Positions 17,341 to 26,192 of a DNA stretch of 64,000 nucleotides are shown one piece after another. Each line of letters opens with the position of its first letter. Within the stretch, counting starts at the first letter, position 1. The notes below the pieces were generated by a model. The model searched no databases. It was not told the DNA's origin and worked only from the letters and a program-made list of their open reading frames with translations. The position numbers and the translations under genes were made by a program. The stretch is from Leucothrix mucor DSM 2157 (lineage in GTDB: Bacteria > Pseudomonadota > Gammaproteobacteria > Thiotrichales > Thiotrichaceae), in the NCBI RefSeq assembly GCF_000419525.1, contig NZ_ATTE01000001.1, forward strand, positions 3,904,501 to 3,968,500, given 5' to 3'.

Positions 17341-18390
17341 ATGAATAAACGCCAGTTCCTGAAGACCGCAGTTACCACCGGAGGTGCAGTCGCCGCTGCA
17401 GCGGTGGCCCCACACGTTCACGCCGCTTCCAAAACTAAAATCAAATGGCGCTTACAAACTTATGCTGGCCCTGCGCTGGCAGAACACGTTATCAAGCCAT
17501 CGATTGATGCATTCAACAAAGCCGCCAATGGCGAAATGGAAATCGAGCTGTACTATGCGGATCAGCTAGTGCCAACCGGTGAATTGTTCCGTGCCATGCA
17601 AAAAGGAACCATTGATGCGGTACAAAGTGATGATGATTCAATCGCTTCCCCCGTCGATATCTCCGTATTTGGGGGTTACTTCCCGTTCGCAACCCGTTAC
17701 AGCTTAGATATTCCCGTACTGTTCAACCAATACGGCCTGAATGAAATTTGGGAAGAAGCTTACAGCGAAGTCAAAGGTGTGACCTGGCTAGGCGCTGGTG
17801 CCTGGGACCCTTGCCACTTCGCCACTAAAGACCCCATTACCAGCCTGGCTGACCTCAAAGGCAAGCGCGTATTTACCTTCCCAACCGCGGGCCGTTTCCT
17901 GAAGCGTTTCGGCGTGGTACCCGTCACTTTGCCTTGGGAAGATATTGAAGTAGCTATGCAAACCGGTGAGCTTGATGGTATCGCATGGTCGGGTATTACC
18001 GAGGATTACACGGTCGGTTGGGCGGATGTCACCAAATACTTCCTGACTAATAATATTTCCGGCGCATGGTGTGGTTCCTACTTCGCCAATGAAGACGCTT
18101 GGGCTAAAGTGCCAGAGCATCTGAAAGTACTGTTTAAGCTGTGCATGGATAGCTCGCACTACTACCGTCAGCACTGGTACTGGGGTGGTGAAGCTAAGCT
18201 GCGTACCGAAGGCACTAAGCTGGAGCTGACGTCAATTCCCGATGCAGAGTGGGCAACGGTTGAAGCCGAAGCGCACAAGTTCTGGGATGAAATTGCCGAA
18301 GTAAGCCCACGCACCAAAAAGGTCGTGGAAATCTTCAAAGCATATAACGAGACCATGTCCAAAGCAGGACGTCCGTACCGTTATGGTTAA
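17341..18390 (+). CDS. dctP: TRAP transporter substrate-binding protein DctP
   Basis: This 349-residue periplasmic binding protein feeds a TRAP transporter. The export signal NKRQFLKTAVTTGGAVAAAAVAP resembles a twin-arginine signal with KR in place of RR; cleavage is probably at HVHA-AS near residue 28. The mature part opens IKWRLQTYAGPALAEH, as in the TakP-like branch of DctP. It has the central segment LADLKGKRVFTFPTAGRFLK and the conserved Arg region contacting organic acids. Here the downstream enzymes suggest an amino-alcohol or other nitrogen compound rather than a plain carboxylate. A hairpin follows the gene. It is the first gene of the 17.3-25.5 kb operon. Confidence 0.9.
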   Translation: MNKRQFLKTAVTTGGAVAAAAVAPHVHAASKTKIKWRLQTYAGPALAEHVIKPSIDAFNKAANGEMEIELYYADQLVPTGELFRAMQKGTIDAVQSDDDSIASPVDISVFGGYFPFATRYSLDIPVLFNQYGLNEIWEEAYSEVKGVTWLGAGAWDPCHFATKDPITSLADLKGKRVFTFPTAGRFLKRFGVVPVTLPWEDIEVAMQTGELDGIAWSGITEDYTVGWADVTKYFLTNNISGAWCGSYFANEDAWAKVPEHLKVLFKLCMDSSHYYRQHWYWGGEAKLRTEGTKLELTSIPDAEWATVEAEAHKFWDEIAEVSPRTKKVVEIFKAYNETMSKAGRPYRYG

Positions 18391-18412
18391 TCCGCTAGAC
18401 GTTTGACCTTAG

Positions 18413-18437
18413 CGCCTCCCTTGTTCTGAGGGAGGCG
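18413..18437 (+). terminator. Hairpin between dctP and dctQ (partial terminator/stabiliser)
   Basis: CGCCTCCCT (18413-18421) pairs with AGGGAGGCG (18429-18437) around a 7-nt loop, followed by ACTCTTTC. It stands right after the binding-protein gene, like the hairpin at 7314, and would favour excess binding protein. Confidence 0.6.
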
Positions 18438-18466
18438 ACTCTTTCAACAATTTCTGGGTTGTCACC

Positions 18467-19006
18467 GTGTATAACGCTATTCAGTCATACGTGCGTTTCA
18501 TCAGCAAATTCAATCGTGGCGTTGGGATTATTGCCATGTATCTGGTGCTGATGATGATGGGAATACTCCTATTTTCCTCGATCTCCAAAGGCCTTGGCTC
18601 ACCGCAATATTGGGTCATTGAAATGGCGCAGTTCACCATGGCAGCCTACTATTTGTTGGGTGGCGCTTACACCATGCAAATGGACTCGCATGTGCGCATG
18701 GATGTGTTCTACGGCACCTGGACGCCGAAGCGACAAGCCACCATCGACGCGATTACCGTATTGTGTCTGATTACCTATCTGGTGTTATTGCTGTATGGCG
18801 GAATCTCCAGCACCACCTACGCGCTTGAGTATGGCCAGAAGAACTACTCCTCTTGGGCACCTTATATGGCACCCATCAAAATCATTATGACGTTTGGAAT
18901 CTTTATGATGTTGCTGCAAGTGCTGGCAACTTTTTTCCAAAATGTCGCAGCCGCCAAAGGCATTCCCTTTGATATCAAGCAACACCCTGAGGATATTGTC
19001 GTATGA
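18467..19006 (+). CDS. dctQ: TRAP transporter small permease DctQ
   Basis: A 179-residue inner-membrane protein with four hydrophobic helices; IEMAQFTMAAYYLLGGAYTMQMDSHVRMDVFY is the conserved DctQ core (H, R, D near residue 80). The start is GTG 18467, the first usable codon after the intergenic hairpin; no strong ribosome site is seen. Its stop overlaps the dctM start by 4 bp. It pairs with DctM to form the sodium-driven uptake unit. Confidence 0.88.
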   Translation: MYNAIQSYVRFISKFNRGVGIIAMYLVLMMMGILLFSSISKGLGSPQYWVIEMAQFTMAAYYLLGGAYTMQMDSHVRMDVFYGTWTPKRQATIDAITVLCLITYLVLLLYGGISSTTYALEYGQKNYSSWAPYMAPIKIIMTFGIFMMLLQVLATFFQNVAAAKGIPFDIKQHPEDIVV

Positions 19007-20331
19007 GCCATGAAATGATTGCCATCATGATGTTTTCAATGCTCATGCTGATGCTATTAACCGGGCAGCGAGTATTTGGAGCCGTCGGCTTTGTCGCAGT
19101 GGTTGCCGGATTGTTTTTATGGGGCGATGGCGGCTCCGAAATGGCCTTTAACGCCAGTATCAAACTACTAAACTGGTATCCATTACTGACATTGCCATTG
19201 TTTGTCTTTATGGGCTATATGCTCTCAGAATCCGGTATCGCCAGCGATTTGTATCGAATGTTACATGTCTGGATGGGCTCGTTAAAAGGCGGCTTGGGAA
19301 TTGGAACCATTATCTTGATGGTGGCGATTTCAGCCATGAACGGGCTCAGCGTGGCGGGGATGGCGATTGGTACCAGTATCGCACTACCCGAAATGCTCAA
19401 ACGAGGTTATGACAAGCGCATGGTAACCGGCGTCATTCAAGCCGGTAGCTCGCTAGGAATCCTCGTACCACCCAGTATTGTACTCGTCCTCTATGGCATG
19501 ATCGCGCGCCAACCCGTCAGTCAGTTATGGCTAGCTGGCGTAGTTCCGGGGCTAATGCTGGCAACCATGTTTATCGGCTACATCGTGATTCGCTGTAAGT
19601 TACAGCCTGAGTTAGGTCCGGCTTTGCCTTTGGAAGAGCGCCAAGCCATTACGCGGCAGGAAAAAATCCGCTTATTGGGTGCGGGTGTGCTGCCATTGTT
19701 CATTATCTTCTCGGTAATTGGTTTGTTCCTGATGGGCTATACCAGCTTGGTTGAGTCCTCAGCCGTTGGTGCCTTAGTTGCCATGCTGGCCGCACTGGTT
19801 AAAGGCCGCATGAGCTTTAAAGTGCTACACACCACACTGCGTAAAACCTTAAGCATCAGTGGTATGTTCATGTGGATTATTATGGCGGCACTGTGTTTTG
19901 GTGCGGTATTTGATGGCTTGGGTGCCGTTAAAGCCATCGAAAGCTTATTCTTAGAAAAGTGGGGCCTCACGCCTTGGGAAGTGCTGCTACTGATGCAGCT
20001 GACCTACATCATTATGGGCATGTTCTTAGATGATACAGCCATGTTGGTTATCGTGGCCCCTCTGTATATCCCGCTAATTATTGCGTTGGACTTTAATCCG
20101 ATTTGGTACGGTGTGCTATACACTGTGACCTGTCAGATCGCTTATATGACACCGCCCTTTGGCTACAATCTGTTCTTGATGAAAGCCATGGCCCCCAAAG
20201 AAATTGGGTTGGTGGATATCTATAAGTCGATCATTCCCTTTGTCGCGATTATGCTCGTGGCTTTATTCATACTGATGTTGTTCCCGCAGCTGACATTGTG
20301 GTTGCCTGAGCTCGTCTACGGAAGTAGGTAG
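19003..20331 (+). CDS. dctM: TRAP transporter large permease DctM
   Basis: A 442-residue inner-membrane transporter of the DctM/ion-transporter superfamily with about 12 hydrophobic segments. Typical segments are LPLFVFMGYMLSESGIA, VAISAMNGLSVAGMAIGTSIALPEM, AGSSLGILVPPSIVLVLYG, GMFLDDTAMLVIVAPLYIPL and MTPPFGYNLFLMKA. ATG 19003 overlaps the dctQ stop (ATGA). It uses the sodium gradient to move the ligand delivered by DctP. Confidence 0.95.
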   Translation: MSHEMIAIMMFSMLMLMLLTGQRVFGAVGFVAVVAGLFLWGDGGSEMAFNASIKLLNWYPLLTLPLFVFMGYMLSESGIASDLYRMLHVWMGSLKGGLGIGTIILMVAISAMNGLSVAGMAIGTSIALPEMLKRGYDKRMVTGVIQAGSSLGILVPPSIVLVLYGMIARQPVSQLWLAGVVPGLMLATMFIGYIVIRCKLQPELGPALPLEERQAITRQEKIRLLGAGVLPLFIIFSVIGLFLMGYTSLVESSAVGALVAMLAALVKGRMSFKVLHTTLRKTLSISGMFMWIIMAALCFGAVFDGLGAVKAIESLFLEKWGLTPWEVLLLMQLTYIIMGMFLDDTAMLVIVAPLYIPLIIALDFNPIWYGVLYTVTCQIAYMTPPFGYNLFLMKAMAPKEIGLVDIYKSIIPFVAIMLVALFILMLFPQLTLWLPELVYGSR

Positions 20332-20338
20332 GTGCATC

Positions 20339-21115
20339 ATGGAACGGAGTGAACAAGTAGCCGCCTTGAGCGGTCTGGAACAGGCATCTGCGGTGGTTCA
20401 TAACCCGCAAGGTGCCTCTGAAATCATCTTGGTCTGCGAACATGCCAGCCATTATATTCCCGCCGTGTTTGGCAATCTGGGCTTGTCGGATGATGAGCGC
20501 CTAAGCCATATCGGCTGGGATCCCGGAGCGGCAGCCACCGCTAAAAAGCTGAGTAAGCTATTGGACGCACCACTGGTGCTCCAGCAATACTCGCGCTTAT
20601 TGTATGACTGTAATCGACCACCAGAAGTGTTGAGTGCCATCCCGCAGCGCAGTGAATACACGGAAATTCCGGGAAATATTGAGCTTAGCGCTGAGGAACG
20701 TGACTATCGGATTAAGCAGATTTATGATCCGTTTCATGCAGCAATAGATGGCTTAATTCGCGAGCACGTTGCGGCCGATAAACCCTATATCATCGTCACC
20801 ATTCACAGCTTTACGCCGGTGTTTTTAGGCGCACAGCGGGCGGTTGAGTTAGGGGTAATCTATGCGCCAGAAAATCGCTTTGCCGAACGCTTTTATCAGC
20901 GCAGTAAAGCCATGTCTCCACGAGATATTCGAAGTAATGAACCCTATGGCCCGTCCGATCCGGTATTACACACGATCGGGCGACACAGCTCACCAAAGCA
21001 TGGCGCGGTGATGCTGGAAATTCGTAACGACCTGCTCAGCAGCGATGCAGATCAGCAATACTGGGCTGGCTTTATCGCCAAAGCCTTGCACGCGACAATT
21101 AACGAGGAAAAATAA
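20339..21115 (+). CDS. N-formylglutamate amidohydrolase-family hydrolase
   Basis: A 258-residue member of the N-formylglutamate amidohydrolase (HutG-type) family. ILVCEHASHYIP, the HIGWDPGA segment, YSRLLYDCNRPPE, TIHSFTPVF and AVMLEIRNDLL are family blocks with likely metal-binding Glu/His. No other histidine-degradation gene is present. The gene starts 7 bp after dctM and touches the glutamine-synthetase-like gene by one base. In this setting it is a good candidate to hydrolyse a gamma-glutamyl amide, or another N-acyl-glutamate, at the end of the pathway (inference). Substrate is not provable here. Confidence 0.85.
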   Translation: MERSEQVAALSGLEQASAVVHNPQGASEIILVCEHASHYIPAVFGNLGLSDDERLSHIGWDPGAAATAKKLSKLLDAPLVLQQYSRLLYDCNRPPEVLSAIPQRSEYTEIPGNIELSAEERDYRIKQIYDPFHAAIDGLIREHVAADKPYIIVTIHSFTPVFLGAQRAVELGVIYAPENRFAERFYQRSKAMSPRDIRSNEPYGPSDPVLHTIGRHSSPKHGAVMLEIRNDLLSSDADQQYWAGFIAKALHATINEEK

Positions 21116-22485
21116 TGACACCTGCCCTAACCCTGGATCAATTAAAAAACGAATTTGCAGAAGGCCTGATTGATACCGTGCTGGTGTGTCAGGTTGATAT
21201 GCAGGGACGCCTGATGGGTAAGCGTTTTCATGCCGACTTCTTCCTGAAAAGTGGCTACGAGGAAACCCATTCCTGTAACTATTTGCTGGCAACTGACTTG
21301 GAAATGGAAACGGTTGAAGGCTACAAAGCCACCAGCTGGGATGCAGGCTACGGCGATTACATCATGAAGCCGGATTTAAGTACGTTGCGTCGCGTTCCTT
21401 GGTTGGAAGGCACAGCGATGGTGCTCTGCGATATTCTGGATCATCACACGCACAAGGAAGTCCCTCATTCGCCCCGTGCCATTTTGAAAAAGCAGATCGC
21501 TAGGCTTGAAGAGATGGGCATGCGCCCGATGATGGCAACTGAGCTGGAGTTTTTCCTGTTTGATCAGACCTTTGAAAGCGCCCAGGAGTCCGGCTACCGC
21601 AATATGAAGCTGGCCAGCGCTTACAATGAGGATTACCACATCTTCCAGACCACCAAGGAAGAAGATACCATTCGCGCTATGCGTAATGGCTTGTACGGTG
21701 CGGGCATCGAGGTGGAGTGTTCCAAAGGTGAAGCCTCAGCCGGTCAGGAAGAGATCAATGTAAAATACAATGATGCGCTGACGACGGCTGATCATCACAC
21801 CATCGTTAAAAATGGCTGTAAGGAAATTGCTTGGGCCAAAGGTAAGTCCATTACCTTTATGGCGAAATGGAATTATTCTGCGGCGGGTAGCTCTTCCCAT
21901 GTGCATCAGTCGCTGTGGGATTTGGAAGGCAAAACCCCACTATTCTTTGATGAAAATGCCGAATATGGCATGTCGGATCTGATGAAACATTACATGGCAG
22001 GCCTGCTGGAATATGCCGATGAAGCCACCTGTTTCTTAGCGCCTTACATTAACTCCTATAAACGTTTCCAGTCTGGTACCTTTGCACCCACTAAAGCGGT
22101 TTGGAGCCCTGATAATCGCACGGCGGCCTATCGCATGTGTGGCGAAAACAGCAAAGCAGTACGCGTGGAGTGTCGGGTTGGCGGGGCCGATTTAAACCCC
22201 TATCTGGCACTGGCAGCACAACTGGCTTGCGGGATTGCGGGAATTAATCAGAAACTGGAGCTGGCACCGGCTTATACTGGTGATGCTTATCTGGATGACT
22301 CTTTGAAAATCATCCCGAGCACCCTGCGTGACGCCACTGAGATGCTGGATAAATCGTCGATGTTCCGCGCCGCCTTTGGTGATGATGTGATTAACCATTA
22401 TGTCCATGCTGCCCGTTGGGAGCAGACTGAATATGATCGCCGCGTAACCGACTGGGAAGTCGCCCGTGGCTTTGAGCGAGCTTAA
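21115..22485 (+). CDS. Glutamine synthetase-family gamma-glutamyl-amine ligase
   Basis: A 456-residue protein of the GlnA/PuuA superfamily, which joins glutamate's gamma-carboxyl to ammonia or an amine using ATP. Visible catalytic parts are the metal-binding ATELEFF, GQEEINV and SSHVHQSL, and the Arg segments NSYKRFQSGTFAP, DNRTAAYR and VECRVGGADLNPYLALA. The NLYDLPPE-type adenylylation loop of housekeeping GlnA is absent. Context (uptake genes, alcohol and aldehyde dehydrogenases, an amidohydrolase) points to a gamma-glutamyl-X synthetase such as PuuA, IpuC or ethanolamide synthetases, not nitrogen assimilation. Confidence 0.85.
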   Translation: MTPALTLDQLKNEFAEGLIDTVLVCQVDMQGRLMGKRFHADFFLKSGYEETHSCNYLLATDLEMETVEGYKATSWDAGYGDYIMKPDLSTLRRVPWLEGTAMVLCDILDHHTHKEVPHSPRAILKKQIARLEEMGMRPMMATELEFFLFDQTFESAQESGYRNMKLASAYNEDYHIFQTTKEEDTIRAMRNGLYGAGIEVECSKGEASAGQEEINVKYNDALTTADHHTIVKNGCKEIAWAKGKSITFMAKWNYSAAGSSSHVHQSLWDLEGKTPLFFDENAEYGMSDLMKHYMAGLLEYADEATCFLAPYINSYKRFQSGTFAPTKAVWSPDNRTAAYRMCGENSKAVRVECRVGGADLNPYLALAAQLACGIAGINQKLELAPAYTGDAYLDDSLKIIPSTLRDATEMLDKSSMFRAAFGDDVINHYVHAARWEQTEYDRRVTDWEVARGFERA

Positions 22486-22489
22486 ACCC

Positions 22490-23881
22490 ATGAAAATGAT
22501 TCAATGTGTGTCGCCGGTAGATGGCAGTGTGTATGCGGAACGTCCGGTTGCTAGTGAGCAGGCCATTCGCGAAGCCTTTGCCGAAAGCCGCGCGGTACAG
22601 CAGGAATGGAAACTACTGAGTATTGCCGAGCGTGCTGTCTATTGTAATGCCGCAGTGGATGCGCTGATCGCCATGAAACCACGCATTGTGGAAGAGCTGG
22701 CATGGCAGATGGGGCGTCCGGTTGCATTTGGCGCAGGCGAAGTCGGCGGGCTGGAAGAGCGGGCGCGTTATATGATTTCGATTGCGGAATCCTCTCTGGC
22801 CGACCTTGATCCTGGTGAAAAGCCCGGCTTTGTGCGACGCGTTTCACGTGAAGCATTGGGCGTGGTACTGACCATTGCGCCCTGGAATTTCCCGTATATG
22901 ACGGCGGTTAACTCCATTATTCCAGCGTTAATGGCAGGTAACACCTTAGTCCTAAAGCATGCGGCGCATACCTTGCTGGTTGCCGAGCGCTTTCAGGAAG
23001 CGTTTGATCAAGCCGGTGTACCAAAAGGCGTATTCCAACATTTAGTCATGGATCATGAGCAAACCGCTGAGGTGATTAGTGGCGGTATGGTCGATATGGT
23101 GTGCTTCACTGGCTCTGTTGGCGGTGGTAAAGCCATGGAAGCAGCTGCTTCTGGTGCCTTTATTCCGGTTGGTTTGGAGTTGGGCGGTAAAGACCCTGCT
23201 TATGTTCGTGCTGACTGTAATCTGCAACATGCCATTGAAAATCTGGCGGATGGAGCATTCTTTAACAGCGGCCAATCCTGTTGTGCGATTGAGCGAATTT
23301 ATGTGCATGAAAGCATCCACGATGAGTTTGTAGCGGGTTTAGCAGCCGTTGCCAGCACCTATGTGCTTGGAAACCCTTTAGAGTCTGAAACAACGCTGGG
23401 GCCAATGATTAAACCCGCTGCAGCAGACTTTGTTCGTGGGCAAATTAAAGAGGCACTCGCCGCTGGCGCAACAGCGCATGTGGATACCAGCGCCTTTGAG
23501 CGTGAGCAGGAAGGTTCTGCCTATATGGCTCCGCAAGTATTGAGCGATGTGACGCACTCTATGTCCGTAATGCGCGATGAAAGCTTTGGTCCAGTTGTTG
23601 GCGTGATGAAGGTCAGCAGCGATGAAGAGGCCATTACGCTCATGAATGATTCAGAGTTTGGCTTAACTGCGGCAATTTGGACGGAAGATGTTGCCGCCGC
23701 AGAGCGTATCGGCGCACAATTAGACACCGGTACGGTGTTTATGAATCGCTGTGACTATCTTGACCCTGCGCTGGCATGGACTGGCGTTAAAAACACCGGT
23801 CGTGGATGTACGCTTTCAGCGATGGGCTATGAATCACTCACGCGGCCTAAGAGCTATCATTTCAGAACGCAAACCAGCTAA
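22490..23881 (+). CDS. NAD(P)-dependent aldehyde dehydrogenase
   Basis: A 463-residue ALDH-superfamily enzyme that oxidises an aldehyde to the acid. IAPWNFPY, FTGSVGGG (cofactor loop), LELGGKDPAYV (general-base Glu) and NSGQSCCAIERIYV (catalytic Cys) are intact, and the NRCDYLDPALAW segment resembles succinate-semialdehyde/gamma-glutamyl-aldehyde enzymes. ATG 22490 begins 4 bp after the ligase stop; a GTG at 22466 would overlap the ligase gene and is less likely. In the proposed route it oxidises a gamma-glutamyl-amino-aldehyde formed by the next enzyme. Confidence 0.9.
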   Translation: MKMIQCVSPVDGSVYAERPVASEQAIREAFAESRAVQQEWKLLSIAERAVYCNAAVDALIAMKPRIVEELAWQMGRPVAFGAGEVGGLEERARYMISIAESSLADLDPGEKPGFVRRVSREALGVVLTIAPWNFPYMTAVNSIIPALMAGNTLVLKHAAHTLLVAERFQEAFDQAGVPKGVFQHLVMDHEQTAEVISGGMVDMVCFTGSVGGGKAMEAAASGAFIPVGLELGGKDPAYVRADCNLQHAIENLADGAFFNSGQSCCAIERIYVHESIHDEFVAGLAAVASTYVLGNPLESETTLGPMIKPAAADFVRGQIKEALAAGATAHVDTSAFEREQEGSAYMAPQVLSDVTHSMSVMRDESFGPVVGVMKVSSDEEAITLMNDSEFGLTAAIWTEDVAAAERIGAQLDTGTVFMNRCDYLDPALAWTGVKNTGRGCTLSAMGYESLTRPKSYHFRTQTS

Positions 23882-23914
23882 TTTTTATTACATTATTGAC
23901 CAAAGGAAACCCTG

Positions 23915-25531
23915 ATGACCGCGTATGACTACATTGTGATTGGTGCCGGTTCGGCTGGCTGCGTAGTCGCAAACCGTTTAAGTGCCGACCCTAAAGTCTC
24001 GGTGTGCCTGATTGAAGCCGGTGGCCCAAATCAGAACCCGTGGGTGTCGGTGCCAGCGGGTGCCTTTGTGCTCTATGGCAATAAAAAATACGACTATACC
24101 TATCAGGGTGCGCCACAAAAGCATTTGGCCAATCGGGTGATTACAGTCAACCGTGGCAAAGGGCTTGGCGGCTCCAGTGCGATTAACAGCATGGTGTATA
24201 TCCGTGGAAACCGTAAAGATTATGACACGTGGGAAGCTTTAGGCTGTCGCGGTTGGTCGTATGATGATGTGTTGCCTATTTTCAAAAAGCTGGAAAACAA
24301 TCAGGTCGATCAATCATCGGAGTTTCATGGTTTCGAGGGTGAGTTAAGCGTTGTTCAGCCACAGGAAACCAATGAAGTTGGTCATATGTTTGTGGCAGCT
24401 GGTAAGCATGCCGGATTACCAAAAAATGATGATTTTAATGCCGAATCGCAGCTGGGTCTTGGCGTATACAATGTTAAGCAGCAACGCGGCGAGCGGGTGA
24501 GTAGCTATACGGCGTTTATCAAGCCAGTGCTTAAACAGCGCCCGAACCTGACTGTATTGACGCAAACCGAAGTGCTCTCGCTTAATATCGAAGGCGATCG
24601 GGTAGTCAGTGTCAATATCGAGCAGCAAGGTCAGGCATCCGTGCTGACCTGTAATAAAGAAGTAGTCCTAAGTGCCGGTGTGATTGCCTCGCCACGTATT
24701 TTGCTGGCTTCCGGCATTGGTAATAAGTCTGAGCTTGAAGCCTTGGGCATTGAATGCAAACACGATGTGCCGGGCGTTGGTGAAAACCTGCAAGATCATA
24801 TCGACAGCATGGTTACCGTGCGCTCCAGCAGTGCCAAATCCATTGGTGTATCGCTGCGAACTCTACTACCTCATGTGCTCCCTGCCCCATTTAAATATTG
24901 GCTACAGCGCAAAGGCTGGTGGACGACTAACTACGTTGAAGTGGGCGGCTTTGCAAAAACCAAATTCGCCGAAGCCACGGGCGATGACCCGGATATTCAA
25001 TTCCATTTTACGCCCTTATTCCGCAGTCATCGTGGCCGCAAGTTTGAGTTTGGGCATGGCTATTCCTTATTCACCTGTGTGCTGCGCCCCAATAGTACTG
25101 GCTCGGTAAAAATGGTGAATGATGGCATGCATCGCAATATGCTGATCGATCACAACTTCTTTGCCGATGAGCAAGATCGCAAAGTGCTGGTTGAGGCGGT
25201 TAAAAAAGCCCGTGAAGTACTAGCCTCGCCAGTGTTTGATGAGATCCGTGGCGAAGAAATGGCACCCGGCAAACACATTCAAACCGATGAGCAGATTTTG
25301 CAGTACCTGAGAGAGACGGCTTCGACGGTTTATCATCCGGTTGGTACCTGCAAAATGGGTGTGGATGAGATGGCGGTGGTCAGTCCAGCTGATCTGAAAG
25401 TCCGTGGTATGCAGAACCTGCGAGTCATTGATGCGTCGACTATGCCCAAGCTGATTAGCGGCAATACCTCCGCACCGTCTATGATGATTGGTGACAAGGG
25501 TGCGTCGATGATCTTAGCGGATCAGGCGTAG
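23915..25531 (+). CDS. GMC-family FAD alcohol dehydrogenase (choline dehydrogenase-like)
   Basis: A 538-residue flavoprotein of the glucose-methanol-choline oxidoreductase family. The FAD-binding DYIVIGAGSAGCVVANRLS opens the protein. GKGLGGSSAINSMVYIRG is GMC signature 1 and LSAGVIASPRILLASGIG is signature 2. The C-terminal active-site His is in STVYHPVGTCKMG, followed by LRVIDASTMPKLISGNTSAPS. It resembles choline and other alcohol dehydrogenases. In this operon it probably oxidises the hydroxyl of a glutamylated amino-alcohol to the aldehyde. AAGGAAACCCTG precedes the ATG. It is the last gene of the cluster. Confidence 0.9.
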   Translation: MTAYDYIVIGAGSAGCVVANRLSADPKVSVCLIEAGGPNQNPWVSVPAGAFVLYGNKKYDYTYQGAPQKHLANRVITVNRGKGLGGSSAINSMVYIRGNRKDYDTWEALGCRGWSYDDVLPIFKKLENNQVDQSSEFHGFEGELSVVQPQETNEVGHMFVAAGKHAGLPKNDDFNAESQLGLGVYNVKQQRGERVSSYTAFIKPVLKQRPNLTVLTQTEVLSLNIEGDRVVSVNIEQQGQASVLTCNKEVVLSAGVIASPRILLASGIGNKSELEALGIECKHDVPGVGENLQDHIDSMVTVRSSSAKSIGVSLRTLLPHVLPAPFKYWLQRKGWWTTNYVEVGGFAKTKFAEATGDDPDIQFHFTPLFRSHRGRKFEFGHGYSLFTCVLRPNSTGSVKMVNDGMHRNMLIDHNFFADEQDRKVLVEAVKKAREVLASPVFDEIRGEEMAPGKHIQTDEQILQYLRETASTVYHPVGTCKMGVDEMAVVSPADLKVRGMQNLRVIDASTMPKLISGNTSAPSMMIGDKGASMILADQA

Positions 25532-25675
25532 TGTCCTGATTTTTAGCGCTTCTCTGAACAGTTTTCGTAAGCGCTGAAATAATGGCAGATGGCTATATTG
25601 CTGGTGCTGAATAATATCGATATTGGCATGCCAAGCAACTTCCTCGAACTCAATAGGCACACGACTTATAAACAT
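25514..25675 (-). CDS. Possible 53-residue small protein or gene remnant
   Basis: A short open frame begins MFISRVPIEFEEVAWHANID and continues to a basic, helical C-terminus rich in Leu/Arg (LPLFQRLRKLFREAL). The composition looks coding rather than random. The same frame stays open 14 codons upstream of the ATG to a TAA, so this may be the 3' end of a decayed larger gene. It overlaps the end of the GMC gene by 18 bp. No convincing ribosome site is present and I do not recognise the family. Confidence 0.3.
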   Translation of the reverse strand: MFISRVPIEFEEVAWHANIDIIQHQQYSHLPLFQRLRKLFREALKIRTLRLIR

Positions 25676-25766
25676 ATCGCTTTTACCGATGGTATCTAAT
25701 TGGTAGGTATCCTGATATTAGATGAAAATGGTCACTCTGTCCTATTAACGCTTGGAGTTGTTAATT

Positions 25767-26192
25767 ATGAAAAACAGAGAACGCGTTTTTCATGCCGTGT
25801 CATTTGAAATTATATTGCTGGCTATTTTTATTCCCATGTCAGCCTTGGTCACGCAAAAACCGTCGGGTGATTTAGCCATTGTTGGCGTCTCGCTAAGCCT
25901 GTTGGCCGTTGCTTGGAACTATGTCTACAACATTGGCTTCGACAAACTGTTTGGTGCAGAACGCATTCAGCGGGGCATGAAGTTGCGGGTGTTGCATGCG
26001 GTATGCTTTGAAGCGGGAATGGTGGTGCTGGGTGTGCCATTAATTGCCTGGATGCTGCAAATCAGTTTGCTGGCGGCAATTATTCTGGAAGCGGGCTTTT
26101 TGGTGTTTATTCTGATCTATACCCTGCTGTTTAATTGGCTGTATGACCATTACCAACCTTATAAAAACTGGTTTGGCGAGCAGAAAGCCTAA
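25767..26192 (+). CDS. PACE-family (AceI-like) multidrug efflux protein
   Basis: A 141-residue inner-membrane protein with four transmembrane helices in two BTP repeats. Both repeats have the PACE motif RxxHxxxFE (RVFHAVSFE and RVLHAVCFE). The loop motifs WNYVYNIGFDKLF and YTLLFNWLYD are also present. The first Glu (residue 14) corresponds to the proton-coupling Glu15 of AceI. Members export biguanides such as chlorhexidine and some short diamines; the natural substrate here is unknown. GGAG lies 10 bp before ATG 25767. The stop overlaps the convergent MOSC gene by 4 bp. Confidence 0.93.
   Translation: MKNRERVFHAVSFEIILLAIFIPMSALVTQKPSGDLAIVGVSLSLLAVAWNYVYNIGFDKLFGAERIQRGMKLRVLHAVCFEAGMVVLGVPLIAWMLQISLLAAIILEAGFLVFILIYTLLFNWLYDHYQPYKNWFGEQKA

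Noticed and set aside
22466-22489. GTG start of the aldehyde dehydrogenase inside the ligase gene
   Set aside because: ATG 22490 directly after the ligase stop fits family length; the extra eight residues are the out-of-frame reading of the ligase end.
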